Program-made: the position numbers and the translations under genes
NCBI GenBank assembly: GCA_934662525.1
Contig: CAKUKJ010000003.1
Location: 1 to 21,344, forward strand
Direction of reading: 5' to 3'
DNA length: 21,344 nucleotides
Origin: an uncultured Coriobacteriales bacterium
Lineage (GTDB): Bacteria; Actinomycetota; Coriobacteriia; Coriobacteriales; UMGS124
Shown here: piece by piece, positions 8,452-14,957 of the stretch
Layout: every line of letters begins with the position of its first letter
How positions within the stretch are numbered: position 1 is the stretch's first letter
The notes under the pieces: generated by a model
The model's database searches: none
The model's input: only the letters and a program-made list of their open reading frames with translations
Told to the model about the DNA's origin: nothing

Positions 8452-8970
8452 ATGGGCACCATTCACGCCGTTTGCACCAGCGACCGCAAGGGCATCCAGA
8501 AAACCCCGCAGGCCAGCGTGGAGCTCAAGGAGGATTGGGGCATCGAGGGCGACGCGCATGCCGGCAAGTGGCACCGCCAGGTGAGCCTGCTGGGCTTTGA
8601 GGCCATCGAGGATTTCAAGGACCGCGGGGCCGACGTCACCGACGGTGCCTTCGGCGAGAACCTCATCGTCGAGGGCTTCGACCTCAAGCACCTGCCGCTC
8701 GGCACGCGCTTCACCACCTCGGACGGCGTTGAGCTCGAGCTCACGCAGATCGGCAAAGAGTGCCACACGCACTGTGCCATCTACTACTCCATGGGCGAGT
8801 GCATCATGCCCCACGAGGGCGTGTTCGTGCGCGTGATCAAGGGCGGCGCCGTGCATCCCGGCGACACGATCGAGATCACCCGCAACCCCACCCCCGAGCA
8901 GACCGCCGAGGTGGAGAAGTACGCCGCCGCCTGCGTGGCCGCCCAGAAGGGCGCGCCGTTCGTGGGGTAA
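8452..8970 (+). CDS. MOSC domain-containing protein
   Basis: The 172-aa protein is essentially a stand-alone MOSC domain, the fold found at the C-terminus of molybdenum cofactor sulfurase and in proteins handling sulfur transfer or N-hydroxylated substrates. Seen: GIEGDAHAGKWHRQVSLLG near residues 29-47, AFGENLIVEG near 68-77, the PLGTRF segment, then a Cys/His-rich stretch ECHTHCAIYY...GECIMPHEG (about 103-125) that holds the conserved cysteine expected to carry sulfur, and the closing GGAVHPGDTI. The ATG at 8452 follows AAGGAG by 11 nt. The gene is monocistronic: it has a strong terminator directly after it and no molybdenum-cofactor synthesis gene within the window, so its partner enzyme is not evident. 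The family call is firm; the physiological role is inferred only from the family. Confidence 0.92.
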   Translation: MGTIHAVCTSDRKGIQKTPQASVELKEDWGIEGDAHAGKWHRQVSLLGFEAIEDFKDRGADVTDGAFGENLIVEGFDLKHLPLGTRFTTSDGVELELTQIGKECHTHCAIYYSMGECIMPHEGVFVRVIKGGAVHPGDTIEITRNPTPEQTAEVEKYAAACVAAQKGAPFVG

Positions 8971-9015
8971 GCTTTCCTCCGTTTGCTGTCCTCGTACCGA
9001 ATGCTGCGAAAACCC

Positions 9016-9052
9016 GGGCCAAGGGCGCATAGACCGCGCTTTTGGCCCTTTT
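9016..9052 (+). terminator. Rho-independent terminator of the MOSC gene
   Basis: GGGCCAAGGGCGC (9016-9028) pairs with GCGCTTTTGGCCC (9036-9048) over 13 bp with two G-U pairs and a 7-nt loop, immediately followed by TTTT. It lies 46 bp after the MOSC stop. Confidence 0.9.
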
Positions 9053-9110
9053 CTTGCATTCACTGCGGAGGCAAACTCCGGAAAGGCCTTTGGGGAACCA
9101 AAAACACATC

Positions 9111-9162
9111 CAGGGAAACCCTTGCGGCTGGGAATTGCGTTCCCGCTGCAGGGGTTTCCCTG
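9111..9162. repeat. Long imperfect palindrome of unknown function
   Basis: The outer arms CAGGGAAACCC/GGGTTTCCCTG are perfect over 11 bp. The inner arms TGCGGC-T-GGGAA and TTCCCGCTGCA continue the stem with one bulge and one G-U pair around a TTGCG loop, giving about 22 pairs in 52 nt. It is not needed as a terminator since one already lies at 9016. It sits at the border between GC-rich MOSC sequence and an AT-rich stretch leading to a truncated gene, so it may be a mobile-element end or an RNA structure. Confidence 0.55.
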
Positions 9163-9195
9163 TTTCAATGGAATCCATTTCAATATGACTTGATA

Positions 9196-9254
9196 GATTC
9201 CAGTATACTGGAATCCTTCTATTGAACTTCTAGTCGTTTCCATTGCAATAGAAA
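9196..9254. repeat. Cluster of palindromes upstream of the truncated ATPase
   Basis: A perfect 20-bp palindrome (9196-9215, centre AGTATACT) contains TGGAATC and its complement. TGGAATCC also occurs at 9169-9176, inside the dyad ATGGA-a-TCCAT. A second near-perfect palindrome, TTTCCATTGCAATAGAAA, lies at 9237-9254. The segment is AT-rich compared with its surroundings. It resembles an operator region with several dyads; no regulator can be named. Confidence 0.6.
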
Positions 9255-9264
9255 CTATTCCACC

Positions 9265-9882
9265 GTGCTCCTCAAAGACATCGTCCAGCGAGTCGGGGTG
9301 CGCGACCCGGATTTGCTCACCAGGGTGCTGGGCTACGTCATCGAGCAAGTCGGACACACGTTCTCGGCCGCGAACATAGCGGCATATCTCAAGTCTGAGC
9401 GGCGCAAGGTGTCGGTTGAGACGGTCTACGGGTATCTTCGCGCCGCCGAAGCGGCCTGCCTGATTTACCACATCAAACGCGAGGACTCCATCGGCAAGCA
9501 GGCGCTGCGATTCAACGAGAAGTTCTATCTTGTTGACCAGGGAATCCGCCAGGCTTTGGGATATGCCAACACCAACGCCATAGACCAGGTGCTCGAGAGC
9601 ATCGTGTGCATGGAGCTGTTGCGTCGTGGCTATGAGGTGCGCGTCGGCAAGGCCGGCGACAAGGAGATTGACTTCGTGGCGGTCAAGGGGGAAGAGAGGG
9701 CCTATTTCCAGGTGACCTATCTCCTGGCATCGCCTCAAACGGAAGAGCGCGAGTTCTCCGCCCTTGAGGCCATCCCCGACAATTACCCCAAAACCGTGCT
9801 GTCTCTCGACGAATTCCCCCGCAGCCGCAACGGCATTCGCGGCGCTAACCTTATCGACTGGCTCTTGGAACCGATTCAGTGA
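9265..9882 (+). pseudogene. C-terminal remnant of a DUF4143-type AAA ATPase
   Basis: The 205-codon reading frame begins GTG-CTC-CTC-AAA-GAC and translates as VLLKDIVQRVGVRDPDLLTR..., which is the middle of the AAA_14/DUF4143 ATPase family, normally about 400 aa. Similarity seems to start a few codons earlier (NYST) in the same frame, but a TGA at 9223 closes it. The whole N-terminal ATPase half, with Walker A and B, is missing, and upstream DNA is unrelated and palindromic. What remains is the helical/winged-helix-like part (FSAANIAAYLKSE...SVETVYGYL) and the PD-(D/E)XK-like end (KEIDFVAVKGEERAYFQVTYLL). No ribosome binding site precedes the GTG. Most likely a deletion remnant; expression as a shorter DNA-binding/nuclease-like protein is possible but unsupported. 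An intact relative of the family lies at 16668-17957. Confidence 0.7.
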
Positions 9883-10027
9883 GGGGAGGGTGGGCATCCG
9901 AGAGGAGCCTCGCCCTCGCCTCGGCTAAAGGAACGACCCTCCCCGCCTCGGCCTCTTCCAGTCGCCCCTTTATAAAGTCAGCGAGTTGTCCGTCATCCAT
10001 CTGGTCGAAGTCCACCACCCGTTTCAT
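9851..10027 (-). CDS. Small antitoxin-like ORF (58 aa), no partner seen
   Basis: The minus strand encodes 58 aa beginning MKRVVDFDQMDDGQLADFIK and continuing with a charged helix ending EAEAGRVVPLAEARARLL. The RLEEAEAGRVVPLAEARA pattern resembles the C-terminal part of small addiction-module antitoxins, which end in E-x-G-x-V-x-P-x-x-E[VA]. GGAG lies 7 nt before the ATG, and TTGGCA/TGATAT-like boxes lie further upstream but with a short 15-nt spacing. Its 3' end overlaps antisense the last 32 bp of the truncated ATPase, and no toxin gene follows it. It could be an orphan antitoxin left when a module decayed. Size and overlap keep the call tentative. Confidence 0.4.
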   Translation of the reverse strand: MKRVVDFDQMDDGQLADFIKGRLEEAEAGRVVPLAEARARLLSDAHPPLTESVPRASR

Positions 10028-10097
10028 GGGTTATCTCCATCCCATTGCGACATATCAAACATTTCCCGCAGATGCCAACGGTCCATGCGCGGGCGAC

Positions 10098-10114
10098 GCC
10101 TCCAAAAAGGAGGC
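10098..10114 (+). promoter_or_regulatory. Hairpin containing a near-perfect Shine-Dalgarno
   Basis: GCCTCC-AAAAA-GGAGGC is a perfect 6-bp stem-loop. Its 3' arm is the AAGGAGG ribosome site placed 8 nt before an ATG at 10122. If transcribed, the hairpin would hide the ribosome site. Confidence 0.35.
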
Positions 10115-10121
10115 AACGCTT

Positions 10122-10208
10122 ATGTTACAGACTCTGCATCACAACATAATCGAGATTCTGGGCGTGCTCGCCACGGGGGAACGTCTCGGCAGGTCAGCTC
10201 GTTTATAG
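10122..10208 (+). CDS. Possible 28-aa peptide ORF or gene stub
   Basis: An ATG preceded at ideal distance by AAGGAGG opens a 28-codon frame (MLQTLHHNIIEILGVLATGE...) that stops at 10206-10208, overlapping by 6 bp the 3' end of the convergent surface gene. I do not recognise the peptide. It may be the surviving 5' end of a lost gene, a leader peptide, or chance. The rest of the 9883-10202 interval holds only this, its hairpin and the antitoxin-like ORF. Confidence 0.25.
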   Translation: MLQTLHHNIIEILGVLATGERLGRSARL

Positions 10209-10757
10209 TTCGGGGATTTGGGCGTCTTCACGTTTGGCATGGTATCTGCCGAGCAGGAAGGCAGCGAGGGCAAGCGAAGCGGCACCGACAGCCATCACTG
10301 GCGTCGGGTTGGAGGTGGGGTCTCCGGTGCGGGCAACGTTGGAACCCGCAGGGGCATTGCCCGATGCGGGAGACTGCCCTTGCGAGGCGTCGTCGCCGTT
10401 TTGGTCGGGCATAGGGGCCTCAACCTGCTCGTACTGGGCGACGAGCGTCATGTGGTCTTCCACGGGATTGGAGAAGTCCCACAGCTCGCCCGTGGCCTCG
10501 TTCAGCCAGCCAAGGAAGGTATAGCCGGGCTTATCCGCCAAGGCGGGAGCCTCCAGGATGGTGCCGACGGGGACTTCCTGGGCGGTCTGCGCATCCCCGT
10601 CGATGAAGATGACCTTGGCGGGAACGGAGTAGCGCACCGTGGTGGACTGAGTTTCGGCAGGCAGCTCGGTATCAGCCTGAGAAGCCATGGCAACCGGGCC
10701 CGGAAGGACGGCTATGAGCAGCATGGCAACAATTGAACAAGCGGCTGGCTTCTTCAT
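10203..10757 (-). CDS. Small surface protein with one InlB-type repeat and sortase-like tail
   Basis: The 184-aa protein has a Sec signal (about 1-25, ending AMA), then a segment TVRYSVPAKVIF echoing the two genes upstream. One Listeria-Bacteroides/InlB repeat of the Flg_new type follows (about 47-110: VGTILEAP...GYTFLGW...VAQYE), then a Pro/Gly/Ser linker. The tail VARTGDPTSNP plus a hydrophobic segment and RYHAKRED is a sorting signal in which the usual LP of LPxTG is replaced by VA. It starts 12 bp after the stop of the 800-aa InlB-repeat protein and is the last gene of the surface cluster. A strong ribosome site is not visible (AAGAAGGA lies 14 nt upstream, in the previous gene), suggesting coupling. 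It could be the cell-wall anchor for secreted partners encoded upstream; that is inference. Confidence 0.85.
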   Translation of the reverse strand: MKKPAACSIVAMLLIAVLPGPVAMASQADTELPAETQSTTVRYSVPAKVIFIDGDAQTAQEVPVGTILEAPALADKPGYTFLGWLNEATGELWDFSNPVEDHMTLVAQYEQVEAPMPDQNGDDASQGQSPASGNAPAGSNVARTGDPTSNPTPVMAVGAASLALAAFLLGRYHAKREDAQIPEL

Positions 10758-10769
10758 AAGGTATGCCCA

Positions 10770-13172
10770 TTATCCTTCTTGAGGCGAAACATCCGCATCG
10801 AATCCCATACCTGTCTCTTCAGCCACGATGTCCATCAACGCCTCGCCCGCCTCCTCAGCCCGGCCTACTGAAGACGCATCCTCTTCCCCGCTAAGAACCG
10901 AACTCTCCGCAGAGTCACCCATTTGCGAATCGCCTGGCAGGCATTCACCATCTGCCCCGTCAGATTCAGTATCGTCAGACACCGAATCGTCATCCTGCGA
11001 ACCAAAATCGTCTCCCGGTTGATCGGGTGCCGCATCACTATCACCCGCCAACTCAGAGTCCTCGGACGAATCTGTGGCAAAGGCGCCATCGGTTGCCCCG
11101 GACTCGGCGTCCGTCGCTTCCTCCCATTGGGCATAGAGAACGATGGTTGAACCGCTCACGTCGGATAAGGCAGGAACGTTCGCCCCGTCCGCATAAAGTG
11201 CTCCGGTGCCATCGGCCGAAGTGTTCCAACCCTTGAATGTGTAGCCCTCCTTTGTAAAAGCGTTAAGTGGAAGTGTCGTCCCTTCGCCAAGAGCGACAGT
11301 CACAGTATTCATTGTTCCCGTCGAACTCGAGCCCCCATCAAAGGCGATAGCGTAGGTAATTGGGGCCCACACGGCATACAGAGTCATAACGCCCCCGGTC
11401 ACCCCGGCCAGCTGTAAATATTTTGCGTTGTCGTCATACACCTTGGGCCCGTTCGGCTCGGTAGCCCACCCGCTGAATCGATACCCCTCCCTTGCAAATT
11501 TGTTTTTAGGGATGGTCGTCGTCCCCCCGGTCATGTACGTCCGATCTGGCATGCTACCGGTTGCATTATCCGCGTTTGCATCAAATTGGACGGTATACAG
11601 ATATGGTTGCCAGGAGGCTATGAAGGTTCTATCTCCTCTTGTGCGCCCGCTCAGCACAGTTTCCAGGTTTTCGGAGCCATTGAGCTTATCCTTAATCGAA
11701 TCCGTGTTGATACCAAAAGCCCGAGGCGTTAGCCTGGCAATAACGAGGTCATCCATGATGGAGTCGTCTTGTGTGGCCTTTGTCGCGACATAGGAGATGT
11801 AGTAGCTCTGCCCCTGTTCAAGATAGACGTCGAAACAGACGGACGAGTCCGCCTTGGTGCCATTTATCTTGACTCGAATCTGGTATGTGTTCGAGGGGAA
11901 AGGATTCGTGAACGCCTTCTTTACCGTCGCGCCGCCTGTGACGACATTGACAAAAGAAAGCGAGGCGAGAGAACCCTCGTATACGTAGTCACCGTTTTCG
12001 GGAAGCCAGAGCTGCACTTCAAAGGCATTGACCTCATTGTCACTATACTTTGTGGTGTTTCTGGTAAAAGTAAGGCGATAGGCCCCCGAATCCTTCCGAT
12101 CGCAAATCGTACAAGTAGCGTCACGCGGTCTATCCAACATTTGTGCAAGGGAGATATCGCCGCTGACATCGTACCATCCCCCGAAGCTATACCTTGCTTG
12201 AGTGGCCTCCCCAAACACGGCGCCATCCAACACGTTGTAGGTTGCAGGGCTCGCCCCAGACCCCTCGTTCAGATAGGTGATGCTGTATTCCGTGGCCTTA
12301 TAGAGGTACGTGAAATCCATCACGCCGGCTGTCTGAGTGAACTCGCTGCCCATATCGTAGATGGCGTCGCCCCGTCTCACCTGTGCAGGAATGGAATTGA
12401 TACCAGCTGGAACAGCTCCCCAAGCCTTGTCCGCGTCCATCACGAAGGACGAGCCGTACTGCTGGTCAAAAGTAGACGTTCCCAAAGTGCATAACACAGC
12501 ACCGTCACCATCGACCAGCACATGGTAAATAGTGTTGGTATACGTTACGGCCGACCAGTGGGCATAGACGACCGAGACGCTACCGTCCACGACAGTGTCG
12601 GCAGTTATCTGGGTACCGCCGTCCTGTTGCGTATACCAACCGAGGAAGGTGTAGCCGGTCCTGGTTGGGTCTGGCAGCTCGCCAAAGACGGATCCGTAGG
12701 TCAGCTCCCTCGTCGCCGAGACGCCTTCGGGCAGTGTGCCCTCGTTCACATTAAACGTCAGAGAATAGCGCACGTCGAACTTAAACGTCACTAGGTCAGT
12801 ATAGGTGCCCGAATAGGCTGCATCCTGGGTGACCTGGGCACGCAGCGGTTGCTCGAAGTCTTTCCTGTCATCCCCAGCAACTACCGAGAAGTCGCCGCCC
12901 TCCAGCGAGTAAGGGAGTTCAACGCCATCGGCGGTTTTCAGGCTCTCGGCACGGGAGGTGGCAACAGACAAGGTGCGGCCGGCATCAACTGAGCCGACAA
13001 TCTGCATGTCCTGCCCCACCTCCATCTCGGCGGGAACGGTCACCTGGTAGGCGCCTGTCACCTCGGCCGTCCAGTCGCCGGCAATGGCAGGCGCAGGAAT
13101 CGCGCAGGCAGCGCAAAGGAAAGCCAAGGGCGCAAGCGCCTTGACCGCCATTGCCTTTCCTTTGAGCGTCAT
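10770..13172 (-). CDS. Secreted multi-InlB-repeat surface protein
   Basis: The 800-aa protein begins with a Sec signal (cleavage after AIA, residue 31). ATG at 13172 follows CAGGAGG. Residues 32-134 form a beta-rich domain (EVTGAYQVTVPAEMEVGQ ... SGTYTDLVTF) that looks related to the small 175-aa protein encoded just upstream. InlB/Flg_new-type repeats occupy about 136-206, 296-335, 526-602 and 606-683, each with a GYxFxGW core and YA-x-W ending (the second is partial). Residues 336-520 are a distinct domain with a C-x-x-C pair (354, 357). The last about 115 residues are acidic and Ser/Asp-rich. No transmembrane segment or sortase motif ends the protein, so it must be released or held by another protein; the next gene carries such an anchor. 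Adhesion or scaffolding is the usual role of this architecture. Confidence 0.88.
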   Translation of the reverse strand: MTLKGKAMAVKALAPLAFLCAACAIPAPAIAGDWTAEVTGAYQVTVPAEMEVGQDMQIVGSVDAGRTLSVATSRAESLKTADGVELPYSLEGGDFSVVAGDDRKDFEQPLRAQVTQDAAYSGTYTDLVTFKFDVRYSLTFNVNEGTLPEGVSATRELTYGSVFGELPDPTRTGYTFLGWYTQQDGGTQITADTVVDGSVSVVYAHWSAVTYTNTIYHVLVDGDGAVLCTLGTSTFDQQYGSSFVMDADKAWGAVPAGINSIPAQVRRGDAIYDMGSEFTQTAGVMDFTYLYKATEYSITYLNEGSGASPATYNVLDGAVFGEATQARYSFGGWYDVSGDISLAQMLDRPRDATCTICDRKDSGAYRLTFTRNTTKYSDNEVNAFEVQLWLPENGDYVYEGSLASLSFVNVVTGGATVKKAFTNPFPSNTYQIRVKINGTKADSSVCFDVYLEQGQSYYISYVATKATQDDSIMDDLVIARLTPRAFGINTDSIKDKLNGSENLETVLSGRTRGDRTFIASWQPYLYTVQFDANADNATGSMPDRTYMTGGTTTIPKNKFAREGYRFSGWATEPNGPKVYDDNAKYLQLAGVTGGVMTLYAVWAPITYAIAFDGGSSSTGTMNTVTVALGEGTTLPLNAFTKEGYTFKGWNTSADGTGALYADGANVPALSDVSGSTIVLYAQWEEATDAESGATDGAFATDSSEDSELAGDSDAAPDQPGDDFGSQDDDSVSDDTESDGADGECLPGDSQMGDSAESSVLSGEEDASSVGRAEEAGEALMDIVAEETGMGFDADVSPQEG

Positions 13173-13204
13173 GTGAGGCCTCCTGAAAAGATGAGAATCG
13201 AATG

Positions 13205-13238
13205 CGAAGGCCGGGCAGGCATGCCTGCCCGGCCTTCG
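13205..13238 (-). terminator. Perfect 34-bp palindrome between two surface genes
   Basis: CGAAGGCCGGGCAGGCA is followed directly by its complement TGCCTGCCCGGCCTTCG. The RNA would fold into a very stable hairpin 17 bp past the stop of the small subunit gene and 33 bp before the start of the InlB-repeat gene. T-rich sequence (CATTCGATTCTCATCTTTTC) follows but without an immediate run. It probably gives partial termination, keeping the first gene more abundant, or protects the upstream mRNA. Confidence 0.7.
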
Positions 13239-13255
13239 GTGCAGCCATAAGTCCG

Positions 13256-13783
13256 CTACTTTCCAACCGCAGCGGTGTAGGTAATCGTGCCCTCATACTT
13301 ACCGGCAACCTCGGCAGTGCCGGTACCGGTCTTCAATGTGAAGATGAGATCTTGATCACCCGTGTTGGTACCGGCAGCAACCGAAAGCACTTCGCCGCCA
13401 GACGCAATCGCGGTCTTTGCCGTGTCGTTTTTAGTAACCGTATAGGTCAAAGTCGTCTCGCCATTTTTAATCTCAAACGCGCCACCCGTGCCTGCCATAG
13501 TAATCCTGAGCGTCTCACCATCAGGAATAATATTCTTGGTCACCTGCACCTTCTGGGTATCACCCGTGTCGGCGTCGGCCGTGACAGACGATGTCTGATT
13601 GACACCCTTATCCTTCGCGAAATCAATCACGCTCGGCACCGACCACTCGTAGCCAGCCGTAACCTCGTATTTGACGGTAGTCGTATCAGTCGTCTTCACA
13701 TTCTCAGCCATCGCAGCGGGGACCATGGCGGCGGCGAGGGCCACGACGGCCACGCCTGCGAGAATCGCGTTGTTCTTCTTCAT
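13256..13783 (-). CDS. Small secreted beta-rich subunit-like protein
   Basis: The 175-aa product starts at the ATG at 13783 (MKKNNAILAG), the first codon of a clear Sec signal ending AMA near residue 26. A TTG five codons earlier is in frame but gives a poorer signal. The mature part is Thr/Val/Gly-rich with predicted short beta strands: TTVKYEVTAGYEWSVPSVIDF at the start and GKYEGTITYTAAV at the end. This pattern recurs in the N-terminal domain of the 800-aa neighbour and recalls secreted pilin- or spore-coat-U-like subunits, but I cannot name the family. There is no sortase motif or C-terminal membrane segment. A separate -10 candidate, a long structured leader and a strong hairpin behind it suggest high, individually tuned expression, as for a major structural subunit. 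Function is inferred. Confidence 0.82.
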   Translation of the reverse strand: MKKNNAILAGVAVVALAAAMVPAAMAENVKTTDTTTVKYEVTAGYEWSVPSVIDFAKDKGVNQTSSVTADADTGDTQKVQVTKNIIPDGETLRITMAGTGGAFEIKNGETTLTYTVTKNDTAKTAIASGGEVLSVAAGTNTGDQDLIFTLKTGTGTAEVAGKYEGTITYTAAVGK

Positions 13784-13881
13784 GAGCAGCTTTGGCAACG
13801 GAAACCGGCCGCGCAGGCGACCTGAGGATTTGCCGGCTCCTTCCCTGGTAGAAGTTTGGTTTCCCTTTCGTCCTCTATATA
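13784..13881 (-). promoter_or_regulatory. Candidate promoter and structured leader of the small subunit gene
   Basis: TATATA (13876-13881) could be a -10 box; no good -35 is visible. The roughly 85-nt leader has pairing segments GGAAACC/GGTTTCC, CCGGC/GCCGG and a small CAGG-TCG-CCTG hairpin, i.e. a branched structure ending about 20 nt before the ATG. No canonical Shine-Dalgarno is next to the ATG; the AAGGAG in the leader is too far away. It does not match a riboswitch class I can identify. Confidence 0.35.
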
Positions 13882-13898
13882 GGCAACACCCTTGCGGC

Positions 13899-14744
13899 CT
13901 AAGCCGCTGTGAGCGTGATCCTAACGACCCCTTGGTTTGTCTTGGTGACGCCGTCAGAGCGATAGGGCTGGCACACCACGTAGGCGTCGTAGGCGCCCGG
14001 CTCCAGAGCGCGGGTCATCTCCATCTGCTGGATATAGTTGCCCGGCTCCACAAGGCCCGACTGGTAGAGCAGCTCATCGCCGTCAGCAAGGTAGAGCCCA
14101 AACGTCATGTAATAGAACTCCTGCTCGCAGGCGATGGAAAGCTCGACCTCATCGCCCGTGGAGGTGCGCACCACGACGGTCTTGGCACCCTCGAAGGGGG
14201 CGATGGCCTCCAGCGTGCAGGCGCCCGCATCGTCGGTCGCCACGGCGAAGCAGTCCGTATCGAAGGAGGAGACATCGGCAACGTCGCCATCGATGCCTGC
14301 AAGCTTGAGGTAGTGGTTGAGCTCGACGGACACTCCGCTGTCCACCACCAGGCGCTCAAGCTCGGTGTCGCCCACACTCACGACGTCCTCGTACCAGAGG
14401 TTCTCCGCCGGGTTGTGGAACTCGAAGCCCTGGGTGACGTCCGTTGTGTTGGCAGGGATGGTGAAGCCGCCCCAGCCGGGCAGCGTCACGTTCTTGCTGC
14501 GGTCCACCGGAGTCTCGGGCTTCACATAGGCACCCTGACCCGACTCAAGCTGGAGGGGCTGGCCCGCAGACGCGCTCGCATCATCGGCAGACTGCGAAGC
14601 GTCCTGCTTATGGATGTTTGAGAAAATGAACGCCAGGCATACGGCAAGCGCCAGGGCCACAAGCACCAGGGCCACAACGAGCAGCCTTGTGCCCTTATCC
14701 CTCTCGCGCACATTCGCGCTATGTGCGCCCACCGGTTTCGCCAC
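13899..14744 (-). CDS. Membrane-anchored extracytoplasmic protein heading the surface cluster
   Basis: The 281-aa protein has a short cytoplasmic N-terminus with basic residues, one transmembrane segment at about 20-43 (LLVVALVLVALALAVCLAFIF), a Ser/Ala/Asp linker and a long extracytoplasmic part. I prefer the GTG at 14744 (GAGGCGAGGG in front); another GTG at 14777 is in frame. The outer domain contains LPGWGGFTIPANTTDV (about 92-107), which probably binds or folds as a beta unit. Its end resembles a widespread Gram-positive segment: GLYLADGDELLYQSGLVEPG followed by ALEPGAYDAYVVCQPY. I know the segment only from uncharacterised surface proteins. It is the first of four surface genes in a row and lies directly downstream of the poly-G promoter. 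An assembly or accessory role for the secreted subunits is plausible but unproven. Confidence 0.8.
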   Translation of the reverse strand: MAKPVGAHSANVRERDKGTRLLVVALVLVALALAVCLAFIFSNIHKQDASQSADDASASAGQPLQLESGQGAYVKPETPVDRSKNVTLPGWGGFTIPANTTDVTQGFEFHNPAENLWYEDVVSVGDTELERLVVDSGVSVELNHYLKLAGIDGDVADVSSFDTDCFAVATDDAGACTLEAIAPFEGAKTVVVRTSTGDEVELSIACEQEFYYMTFGLYLADGDELLYQSGLVEPGNYIQQMEMTRALEPGAYDAYVVCQPYRSDGVTKTNQGVVRITLTAA

Positions 14745-14839
14745 GTACCCTCGCCTCTCGCCTGTTTGGCACACCACCGTTTCCGGTTTGGTTCACCAAC
14801 CAGCTCGAACGGCGCTGCACAACCTGAAAAAGTAGACAA

Positions 14840-14872
14840 AGAGTACCCCCCCCCCCCGATGCCCTATGTCAA
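14840..14872 (-). promoter_or_regulatory. Putative phase-variable promoter with G12 tract in the spacer
   Basis: On the minus strand a perfect -35 box TTGACA (14867-14872) and a -10-like TACTCT (14840-14845) are 21 nt apart. Twelve of those spacer bases are an unbroken G run placed directly against the -10. As drawn the spacing is 4 nt too long for efficient sigma-70 use; loss of about four G would give 17 nt. The leader to the GTG at 14744 would be about 90 nt. The -10 box matches consensus only in part. Confidence 0.6.
14846..14857. repeat. C12/G12 homopolymer tract
   Basis: Twelve consecutive C on the plus strand. It is the only homopolymer of this length in the window and lies in non-coding DNA between promoter boxes. 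Length may vary between cells and may be misread in assembly. Confidence 0.95.
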
Positions 14873-14898
14873 CAAAATGGCAGGGTTTGTCCTCTTTT

Positions 14899-14912
14899 CG
14901 CCATATATGGCG
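14899..14912. repeat. 14-bp palindrome upstream of the poly-G promoter
   Basis: CGCCATATATGGCG is a perfect palindrome whose near edge is 27 bp upstream of the -35 box. It is a candidate operator for an activator or repressor of the surface cluster, or a chance AT-rich dyad. Confidence 0.4.
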
Positions 14913-14957
14913 TTCTGTGGCGACTCGACACAGCAGGGCTCTGCAACTCATCGCTTA

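Noticed and set aside
8278..9897. Long minus-strand ORF of 539 codons
   Set aside because: It crosses antisense to the MOSC gene, its terminator, palindromes and the ATPase remnant; both plus-strand products have clear family signatures.
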